From positions 1 through 12,271 of the forward strand of contig DAOVTG010000057.1 of assembly GCA_030633185.1 (NCBI GenBank): a DNA stretch of 12,271 nt, written 5' to 3'. Shown piece after piece: positions 7,718 to 12,271 of the stretch (position 1 is its first letter; every line of letters begins with the position of its first letter). The position numbers and the translations under genes are program-made. The DNA comes from Deltaproteobacteria bacterium (GTDB taxonomy: Bacteria; Desulfobacterota; Anaeroferrophillalia; Anaeroferrophillales; Tharpellaceae). The notes under the pieces were generated by a model. That model saw only the letters and a list, made by a program, of their open reading frames with translations, made no database searches and had not been told where the DNA came from.

Positions 7718-7803
7718 CTTTGCTTCGCCCTGCTTCGCGTGGGGACACAGCCCAGCCCGGCTCGGGCTTACGCCCTGCCTGGGGCAATGTCCCCGCATCA
7801 AGA
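7718..7803. repeat. Palindromic intergenic repeat, copy C (left half only)
   Basis: Left end CTTTGCTTCGCCCT at 7718-7731 is followed by one 54-base unit at 7741-7794, from GGGGACA to TGTCCCC. Its interior CAGCCCGGCT and GCCCTGCCTGGGG matches unit 1 of copy A. After TGTCCCC both copies continue with (A/G)CATCAAGA (here 7795-7803), so the similarity runs into the last codons of thyX, whose stop is at 7798-7800. Unit 2 and the right end of the full form are missing. Confidence 0.82.
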
Positions 7804-8508
7804 CAACTTGAGGTCAGGCATAAAATTGGCAAATTCGTGACGTACTTGGGCGGCATCCCCACAGCTCATTGCACCTTCGGGACAGGTGCCGTCCAGACAG
7901 CCGGGTCCGGCCTTTTGAAAGAGTGCCGGAGCGACCTTAATCACCTCTTTGAGCATCTTAGTCGCCAAGGCCCGAATCTCCCATTGGGAGCGTCGACAAC
8001 AACGTAAGCGGAAAAAGTGGCGCAACTCACGGGCATTCATAGTCATTATAAGACGGGAATGGGAGGCATTGGGCAGGACAAAACGGGCGTCTTCGGCCGC
8101 AATCCCGGCCTCTCTTAAATCGGCATAGAGAGCCGCCAGACGCCGCATTTCATCGTCAAAGCGGGTCGCCAATTCAGGCTCTGCGGCGATAGCCGGTGGC
8201 ATCTCGTAATCAAAACCGCCGTCAAATGCTACATAACGCTGACTCTGTTGAGCAAACGAAGCCAACCGGTGACGCACCAGCTGATGCGTCAAAGCCCGGG
8301 AGACGCCCTCAGCCGCAAAGCTGAAAACAGCGTGCTCCAAAACTCCGTGATGGCCAATTGCCAGAACTTTACTGATCATACGCCGGTCATCATCCGGCTC
8401 GAAACGTTGCTCTAACGCCTTGACATCAACCGCTGCGTAACAGAGCCGGGCCGCAGTCGCAACGATGCGCTCGGCTTCCGGAGTATAGGTCAGCAGGGAG
8501 ACAAACAA
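7798..8508 (-). CDS. thyX: ThyX, FAD-dependent thymidylate synthase
   Basis: ThyX makes dTMP from dUMP with methylenetetrahydrofolate as carbon donor and reduced FAD as reductant; it replaces the unrelated ThyA in many anaerobes. The 236-residue product carries the ThyX signature RHR-x7-S at 79-89 (RHRLASFAQQS), followed by QRY. The FAD/dUMP region HGVLEHAVFSF (54-64) and the C-terminal NARELRHFFRLR segment (158-169) are also present. The start is uncertain: the only sensible in-frame initiator is TTG at 8508, giving (M)FVSLLTYTPE, and the upstream stop in the same frame is only four codons earlier. No clear ribosome-binding site precedes it, and the rpmE stop is 12 bases upstream, so coupling to rpmE translation is likely. 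The 3' end overlaps repeat copy C, which contributes the final bases including the TGA. Confidence 0.95.
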   Translation of the reverse strand: MFVSLLTYTPEAERIVATAARLCYAAVDVKALEQRFEPDDDRRMISKVLAIGHHGVLEHAVFSFAAEGVSRALTHQLVRHRLASFAQQSQRYVAFDGGFDYEMPPAIAAEPELATRFDDEMRRLAALYADLREAGIAAEDARFVLPNASHSRLIMTMNARELRHFFRLRCCRRSQWEIRALATKMLKEVIKVAPALFQKAGPGCLDGTCPEGAMSCGDAAQVRHEFANFMPDLKLS

Positions 8509-8520
8509 AAAACTAACCGT

Positions 8521-8718
8521 CTATTTATTGTATTTACGACGGAATTTCTCAATCCGACCGGCTGAATCAACAAACTTCTGCTTACCGGTAAAATAGGGAT
8601 GACATTGGGAACAGACCTCGATCTTGATCTCTGGAATAGTTGAACGAGTCTCAAAGCTAAAACCACAAGCACAGTTAACTGCACAGGTTTCATATTTAGG
8701 GTGAATACCTTCTCTCAT
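8521..8718 (-). CDS. rpmE: Ribosomal protein bL31 (zinc-binding form)
   Basis: bL31 is a small protein of the large ribosomal subunit that helps bridge the two subunits. The 65-residue product begins MREGIHPKYE, like the E. coli protein. It has the zinc-binding cysteines of the C+ type: Cys16 and Cys18 (CAC) and Cys36 and Cys39 (CSQCHP), followed by FTGKQ and a basic tail FRRKYNK. There is an extra cysteine at 12. Zinc-containing L31 is often paired in genomes with a zinc-free paralogue made under zinc limitation; none is visible here. The ATG at 8718 has a good GGAGG ribosome-binding site about 11 bases upstream. It lies 89 bases after rho and 12 bases before thyX, and probably starts a transcript from the promoter at 8767-8796. 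Confidence 0.97.
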   Translation of the reverse strand: MREGIHPKYETCAVNCACGFSFETRSTIPEIKIEVCSQCHPYFTGKQKFVDSAGRIEKFRRKYNK

Positions 8719-8766
8719 AATCTAAAAAACCTCCGTATTTTTAAGCCCTAATCGAGCGAAGCGCGC

Positions 8767-8796
8767 TTTCTACATCTTAATGCGCCTTATTGTCAA
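8767..8796 (-). promoter_or_regulatory. Candidate sigma-70 promoter for rpmE and downstream genes
   Basis: On the minus strand, a perfect -35 TTGACA (8796-8791) is followed after 18 bases by TAGAAA (8772-8767), matching four of six bases of a -10 box. Transcription would start near 8760, giving a leader of about 40 bases ahead of the rpmE ATG. This is the only convincing -35 box in the rho-rpmE gap. The spacing is slightly long and the -10 is weak, so this is a candidate only. Confidence 0.45.
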
Positions 8797-8807
8797 TAAA
8801 AAAACCT

Positions 8808-10055
8808 TTAACTGTTAATAGAGTCAAGAAACTCTACGTTATTTTTGGTGCCTTTCATTTTTTCGAGCAGGAATTCCATGCCTTCAACAACATTCATCGG
8901 CTGAATGAATTTCCGTAAAATCCAAATCCTTTGCAGATCTTGAGGATCCATCAGGAGATCTTCACGCCGGGTTCCGGAACGGATCACATCCATAGCCGGA
9001 AAGGTTCGTTTGTCAGCTAAACGGCGTTCTAAGTGAAGCTCCATGTTACCGGTTCCTTTGAACTCTTCAAAAATAACCTCATCCATCCGGCTTCCGGTAT
9101 CGATCAGAGCCGTCGAAATGATTGTCAAAGAACCCCCGTCTTCAATATTACGAGCCGCCCCGAAAAAGCGTTTCGGTTTATGCAGGGCATTTGAGTCAAC
9201 CCCGCCGGAAAGCACCTTTCCGCTGGCCGGAATCACAGTATTGTAGGCCCGGGCCAAACGCGTGATACTATCGAGCAAAATCACCACATCATGTTGATGT
9301 TCAACCAGACGCTTGGCTTTTTCGGAAACCATTTCCGCAACCTGAACATGACGCTGAGGCGGTTCGTCAAAGGTTGAAGAGATCACTTCACCGCGTACCG
9401 AACGCTTCATATCGGTGACCTCTTCGGGACGCTCATCAATCAAAAGAACAATCAGGGTGATCTCGGGATGGTTTTCAGTCAAACTATTGGCAATCTGCTT
9501 TAAAAGTACGGTTTTCCCGGTACGCGGTGGAGCCACAATCAGACCACGCTGGCCCTTACCAATCGGCGTAATCAGATCCATGACCCGCATCGAATAGTTA
9601 TTGGGTTCACTTTCAAGGGTAAAACGCTCATCGGGAAAGATCGGGGTCAGGTTATCAAAAAGAATCTTGTTACGAGAAACCTCCGGCGAATCCTGGTTGA
9701 CCTCTTCCACCTTGAGCAGAGCAAAATAGCGCTCACTCTCTTTCGGTGAACGGATTTGTCCGGCCACGGTATCACCGGTGCGCAAATTGAAACGACGAAT
9801 CTGCGAAGGGGAGACATAGATATCGTCCGGACCGGAGAGATAGTTATAATCGGGAGCCCGTAAAAAACCAAAACCATCCGGCAGGGTCTCCAGCACACCC
9901 TCACCGTAGATTGCACCGTTCTTATTGACATGAGCCTGCAAAATGGCAAAGATCAAATCCTGGCGCCGCATACCGGCGGCCCCTTCGACCTGCATATCAC
10001 GACCCATCTCCATCAATTCAGAGATTTTTTTGGTTTTCAGATCAGTCAGATTCAT
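8808..10055 (-). CDS. rho: Rho, transcription termination factor
   Basis: Rho is a hexameric RNA helicase/ATPase that ends transcription at rut-containing RNAs. The 415-residue product is the compact form without the long N-terminal insertion seen in some phyla. The N-terminal helix domain (1-48, LKTKKISELMEMGRDM) leads into the cold-shock-like RNA-binding domain with RNP1-like DGFGFLR (60-66) and IYVSPSQIRRF (79-89). The ATPase core has Walker A APPRTGKT (175-182), LIDERPEEV (205-213), Walker B DVVILLD (256-262) and the R-loop region SGKVLSGGVDSNAL (278-291). All key motifs are intact. The ATG at 10055 has AAGGA 6 bases upstream. A leader of roughly 100 bases is possible, and rho is commonly autoregulated in its leader, but no signal for this could be identified here. 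It lies between rdgB and rpmE. Confidence 0.98.
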   Translation of the reverse strand: MNLTDLKTKKISELMEMGRDMQVEGAAGMRRQDLIFAILQAHVNKNGAIYGEGVLETLPDGFGFLRAPDYNYLSGPDDIYVSPSQIRRFNLRTGDTVAGQIRSPKESERYFALLKVEEVNQDSPEVSRNKILFDNLTPIFPDERFTLESEPNNYSMRVMDLITPIGKGQRGLIVAPPRTGKTVLLKQIANSLTENHPEITLIVLLIDERPEEVTDMKRSVRGEVISSTFDEPPQRHVQVAEMVSEKAKRLVEHQHDVVILLDSITRLARAYNTVIPASGKVLSGGVDSNALHKPKRFFGAARNIEDGGSLTIISTALIDTGSRMDEVIFEEFKGTGNMELHLERRLADKRTFPAMDVIRSGTRREDLLMDPQDLQRIWILRKFIQPMNVVEGMEFLLEKMKGTKNNVEFLDSINS

Positions 10056-10206
10056 ACGTGTTCCTTAAATTTCCTGAAATTTTTCAAATAATAAAAGTTG
10101 AAGGCGGCGTCAGCAACGCAACCCGTTAAATGAGAACAAATTTTTGACATCGACAATTGCCAAAAGCAAAAAAGTATAACTATTCAGGTACCATTTCGTC
10201 TCGGTT
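10056..10206 (-). promoter_or_regulatory. Upstream region of rho, with a possible -10 box
   Basis: This is the 5' region of rho. On the minus strand TATACT (10178-10173) matches five of six bases of a -10 box, but no good -35 lies at the usual distance. A second possibility is TTGGCA further downstream, with a poor -10. Either would give a leader of about 85-120 bases. The ribosome-binding site AAGGA before the rho ATG is clear. I see no stable hairpin or riboswitch-like conservation in it. Confidence 0.3.
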
Positions 10207-10328
10207 GGGGTCATTTCTTGACTATGGCGTATTGAGATAATCGGACAAGCCGAAAAGCTACCAATAGCCATTGTCAAGATGTGACCCCGTTTTAGGGCGA
10301 AGCAAAGTCTGCCACTATCCGCTATAAC
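10207..10328. repeat. Palindromic intergenic repeat, copy D (right half only)
   Basis: This lies in the rho-rdgB gap. An 82-base unit (10207-10288) has arms GGGGTCATTTCTTGAC and GTCAAGATGTGACCCC that pair with two mismatches, extended by TATGGC/GCCATT. This is nearly the same as unit 2 of copy A, including the preceding (C/T)CTCGG(C/T)TGGGG junction. The right end AGGGCGAAGCAAAG is at 10294-10307, followed by TCTGCCACTATCCGCTATAAC, which aligns with the sequence after copy A. The left end and unit 1 are absent. Confidence 0.85.
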
Positions 10329-10483
10329 CTAACTCTTGAAATATCATTCAGGCATTATCAATTTGATTTCGAATAGTTTCGACAGGAATCAGGAATTGGC
10401 TGTGAAGAGTTAACCGGAACTGTTTCTTCTTATGGATAAATGCTTTATAAAATATGCGGTAAATTTAAGAAATATCTAATAAA
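10329..10483. other. AT-rich intergenic stretch with no gene seen
   Basis: This part of the rho-rdgB gap is AT-rich, has no open frame with coding character on either strand, and shows no repeat shared with the other copies. Apart from the small hairpin just after it, I see nothing that can be named. Confidence 0.5.
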
Positions 10484-10498
10484 GGCGGGTTTCACCCG
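10477..10498 (-). terminator. Possible weak terminator after rdgB
   Basis: Read on the minus strand just downstream of the rdgB stop, CGGGTGAAACCCG forms a 5-base-pair stem with a GAA loop (10498-10486), followed by CCTTTATTA. The stem is short and the T-run is interrupted, so it is at best a weak intrinsic terminator. Confidence 0.3.
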
Positions 10499-10511
10499 AG
10501 CATATAGAGAT

Positions 10512-11168
10512 TTAACGGGGACTTGTCAACTCTTTTTTCACAGACTCTTTATTGAAAGAGCCCAACCACTGCCGTAATTTACGTAATGCTTGTCCCCGGT
10601 GACTGATAACACTCTTTTGCACTGTACTCAACTGAGCCATGCTCAACTGATAATCCGGCTCAACCAAAAAGAGAGGGTCATAACCAAAGCCTCCGGAACC
10701 AGTCAGTTGCCGCCCGATGCTGCCGCGACAGGATCCTTCAAAAACAAACTCCTCACCGGCCGGTGAGGCCAGCACAACGACACAGACAAAGGCCGCAGTC
10801 CGCTGATCATCGGAAATCTCGGCCAGGGCTTGCAATAATTTCAGATTATTCTCGCTATCGACGGCTTTAAGCCCGGCATAACGAGCCGAATGAACCCCCG
10901 GAGCCCCGGCCAGAACATCAACCACAAGACCGGAGTCGTCACTTAAAGCCCAATGGCCGGTAGCTTCGACGACAAATCGAGCTTTTATTTTTGCATTAGC
11001 AACAAAGGTGGTTCCGGTCTCTTCCGGCAAAACCAACTGCGGATATTCGAGAAGCGAAACCAGCTTGATACCGGATCCCTCAAGTAAAGCCTGTAGCTCT
11101 TTTTTTTTACCCGGATTGGCCGTCGCCAAAACCAGTTTCTTAGGATAGCACCTCTGCCTGTCAGTCAT
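10512..11168 (-). CDS. rdgB: RdgB/HAM1-type non-canonical purine NTP pyrophosphatase
   Basis: This enzyme hydrolyses dITP, dXTP and ITP to monophosphates and keeps deaminated purines out of nucleic acids. The 218-residue product is slightly longer than the usual 195-205, with extra residues at both ends (a basic N-terminus MTDRQRCYPKK and a tail after WLGSFNKE). Family motifs are all present: LATANPGKKKELQ (14-26) binding the triphosphate, the metal-binding ALSDDSGL (74-81, Asp77 and Asp78), GSGGFGYDPLF (157-167) for the base, and SHRGQAL (189-195) with the arginine/histidine pair. The ATG at 11168 has a strong ribosome-binding site (GGGAG, 6 bases upstream). A later start is possible, since the conserved fold begins near residue 10. 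It stands alone, with repeats in the gaps on both sides; repeat copy E begins only about 50 bases upstream of its start. Confidence 0.95.
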   Translation of the reverse strand: MTDRQRCYPKKLVLATANPGKKKELQALLEGSGIKLVSLLEYPQLVLPEETGTTFVANAKIKARFVVEATGHWALSDDSGLVVDVLAGAPGVHSARYAGLKAVDSENNLKLLQALAEISDDQRTAAFVCVVVLASPAGEEFVFEGSCRGSIGRQLTGSGGFGYDPLFLVEPDYQLSMAQLSTVQKSVISHRGQALRKLRQWLGSFNKESVKKELTSPR

Positions 11169-11214
11169 AAGTTACTCCCTTGAAATGTTCTTTAAAATAC
11201 ATATGTAACAACTG

Positions 11215-11311
11215 CGAACTTTGCTTCGCCCTCATAGATGGGGTCAATGCTTTGCGTCAATGCGAAGCATTTATGCAAGGCTTTGACCGCATTATGAGGG
11301 CAAAGCAAAAC
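11215..11311. repeat. Palindromic intergenic repeat, copy E (short symmetric foldback)
   Basis: Left end CTTTGCTTCGCCCTCATA at 11219-11236 is followed by GATGGGGTCAATGC; the right half GCTTTGACCGCATTATGAGG (11280-11299) plus GCAAAGCAAAAC is its near-complement. About 33 bases on each side pair with few mismatches. The middle contains a second small hairpin, AATGCTTTGC...GCGAAGCATT. The left end is almost the same as that of copy B. No bipartite interior is present, so this is a short form. It ends 47 bases upstream of the rdgB start on that gene's upstream side. Confidence 0.85.
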
Positions 11312-11540
11312 AGCAAACCACCCTTTTTAACTTACACACAAACAATGCAAACACAAACAAAAATATACAACTAAAGTTTCACGCTTTTTATTGACTCTAA
11401 ATTTCACCTATCAATATTAAGCGTATCAAGTTAATGCAGTTTTTTGCGGCCTGCCTTATAAGCACTTGATATAGTTGAGTTTTTTTGAGCGTGCTTTAGG
11501 CGGAAAAACAAGAAAACACCTTTGATTTCAACGGTTTAAC
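11312..11540. other. AT-rich stretch between repeat copy E and the insertion sequence start region
   Basis: No gene is supported here on either strand. The base composition changes to distinctly AT-rich compared with the housekeeping genes and stays so into the transposase, so part of this stretch is probably already the left part of the insertion sequence. I could not place the outer end of the element, because its other end lies outside the window. Confidence 0.5.
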
Positions 11541-11569
11541 GTGACATCGAGGCCATATTGTGTTATATC
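11541..11569 (+). promoter_or_regulatory. Candidate promoter of the transposase gene
   Basis: GTGACA (11541-11546) matches five of six bases of a -35 box and TATATC (11564-11569) four of six of a -10 box, with an ideal 17-base spacer. Transcription would begin near 11576, about 30 bases before the transposase ATG. It is supported only by consensus and position. Confidence 0.45.
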
Positions 11570-11604
11570 TTTTGTATCAAACAAAAAACACAATGGAGGC
11601 CTCG
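11548..11604 (+). promoter_or_regulatory. Inverted repeat pairing with the transposase ribosome-binding site
   Basis: The arm CGAGGCCATATTGTGTT (11548-11564) is complementary to AACACAATGGAGGCCTCG (11587-11604): seven pairs CGAGGCC/GGCCTCG, a small internal loop, and seven pairs TTGTGTT/AACACAA. The right arm contains the ribosome-binding site GGAGG (11595-11599), 7 bases before the ATG at 11607. RNA covering both arms would therefore partly hide it. A transcript from the candidate promoter would begin after the left arm and leave it free. Confidence 0.6.
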
Positions 11605-11606
11605 CT

Positions 11607-12271
11607 ATGTTCATATTACACTCTTTACTCAAAGAATTCAAAGAAGATTTTGCTCACTCTCGAAAAGGTGATGAACGGTCAATTTGGTTTGTCTACAGCA
11701 TCATTGCCATCATTATTCCGTTCACGTCTTCGAAAACTTCTAATTTACTGAGATCTCTGCAAACTCTCTTTGGTTTTAACATTGGAACTTTGTCGGTGCG
11801 GCGTTACTACACTTTTATGGGGTCACCAAAACTTCCATGGGATAAACTTTGGAAACGATTGTGGAATCTGATTCCTAATCCTCTTACTGATGGTAAATTG
11901 ATTACGGTTCTGGATGATTGTATCAATCCGAAAGTTGGTAAAAAGATCTTCGCTTGCCATAGGTTTTTTGATCATGCAGCTAAAGCCAACCAAGCAAAAT
12001 ATCCTTGGTCTCAAAATATTGTCGTTGTTGGACTGTTAAAAGTCATTAAAGGACGATGGGCGTTTTTGCCGATGGCTTTTCTCTTCTACCATTTGAAAAA
12101 AGACTTGGAAAACAGAACTTTATTAGTCGGAAAAAAAGAGGTCAAATTTAATAGCAAATTTGAGCAGGCTACAGAGATGCTTATCAAAATTGCAAATCAC
12201 TTTGAAAATGTTGACATTCTCACGGTTACCGATTCCTGGTTTGGAAACAATGGCCTGTGGAAACTACTTCG
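11607..12271 (+). CDS. DDE transposase of an insertion sequence (N-terminal 221 residues, cut by window edge)
   Basis: This is the only plus-strand gene and it is open to the right edge. Its product begins MFILHSLLKEFKEDFAHSRK. The first catalytic aspartate region is LITVLDDCINPKVGKKI (98-114, Asp103 or Asp104) and the second is ILTVTDSWFGNNG (204-216, Asp209); the catalytic glutamate would lie past the edge. The segments SVRRYYTFMGSPKLPW (63-78) and HAAKANQAKYPWSQNIVVVG (123-142) are typical of a widespread DDE_5/IS4-superfamily (IS701-like) transposase; the exact family name is from memory and uncertain. The ATG at 11607 is chosen for its GGAGG site 7 bases upstream. Base composition is much more AT-rich than the genes to the left, consistent with recent transfer. 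It probably cuts mobile DNA to move the element; whether it is intact cannot be seen. Confidence 0.85.
   Translation, partial: MFILHSLLKEFKEDFAHSRKGDERSIWFVYSIIAIIIPFTSSKTSNLLRSLQTLFGFNIGTLSVRRYYTFMGSPKLPWDKLWKRLWNLIPNPLTDGKLITVLDDCINPKVGKKIFACHRFFDHAAKANQAKYPWSQNIVVVGLLKVIKGRWAFLPMAFLFYHLKKDLENRTLLVGKKEVKFNSKFEQATEMLIKIANHFENVDILTVTDSWFGNNGLWKLL

Noticed and set aside
7604..7862. Overlapping small frames on both strands around 7600-8007
   Set aside because: They read through repeat copy C and out of frame into prfA and thyX, which fully explain the sequence.
8754..8768. GAGCGAAGC in the rpmE leader resembles the right end of the repeat family
   Set aside because: Only about nine bases match and no hairpin unit is present, so it may be chance or a very old remnant.
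8797..8822. Possible intrinsic terminator after rho (TTAACAGTTAA then a T-run on the minus strand)
   Set aside because: The stem is only five A/T-rich pairs with a one-base loop, overlaps the rho stop codon, and would not be stable.
10329..10511. Possible small RNA or leader peptide in the rho-rdgB gap
   Set aside because: Apart from a short hairpin near 10486-10498, no promoter, frame or conserved structure could be supported.
11560..11751. A 63-residue plus-strand frame at the start of the insertion sequence
   Set aside because: It is out of frame with the transposase, which has the catalytic motifs and the ribosome-binding site.

Overview
This window looks like chromosomal DNA from a Gram-negative anaerobe of the Desulfobacterota (old Deltaproteobacteria), possibly near Desulfuromonadia/Geobacter. 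The evidence is protein character (Rho, ThyX, the murA/his neighbourhood), a classical lipoprotein signal and moderate GC. This placement is from memory of family sequences, not from a search. All recognisable housekeeping genes lie on the minus strand, so transcription runs from right to left. The only plus-strand gene is a transposase cut by the right edge.

Reading in the direction of transcription: rdgB (11168-10512) removes non-canonical NTPs. After a 456-base gap come rho (10055-8808), rpmE (8718-8521) and thyX (8508-7798). Next are prfA (7661-6594) and prmC (6597-5719), overlapping in ATGA. PrmC methylates the GGQ glutamine of the release factor encoded just before it. Then come murA (5445-4132) and hisD (4135-2843), overlapping in TTGA. 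The histidine run continues with hisB (2523-1924), hisH (1877-1236), a lipoprotein gene of unknown role (1239-556) overlapping hisH in ATGA, and hisA (552 to beyond the left edge). The set therefore combines RNA and translation housekeeping, thymidylate and nucleotide-pool functions, the first committed step of peptidoglycan synthesis and part of histidine biosynthesis. hisG and hisC are absent from this stretch, and hisF and hisI may lie beyond the left edge.

The most distinctive feature is a family of palindromic intergenic repeats. Five copies occupy the larger gaps: hisB/hisD, murA/prmC, prfA/thyX, rho/rdgB and upstream of rdgB. Ends of the type CTTTGCTTCGCCCT / AGGGCGAAGCAAAG enclose hairpin units bounded by GGGGTCA...TGACCCC or GGGGACA...TGTCCCC. 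Two copies are bipartite, one corresponds to the left half, one to the right half, and one is a short symmetric foldback. They resemble REPIN or MITE-type non-autonomous elements. No mobilising gene for them is visible here.

The right end (about 11.5 kb onward) is AT-rich and carries the 5' part of an insertion sequence with a DDE transposase. Its start region has an inverted repeat that can pair with the ribosome-binding site, and a candidate promoter placed so that its own transcript lacks the blocking arm. This layout matches the foldback inhibition known from IS10 and IS50. I see no CRISPR array, tRNA, rRNA, phage or defence system. The new material here is the repeat family and the IS control region, not a multi-gene novel system.
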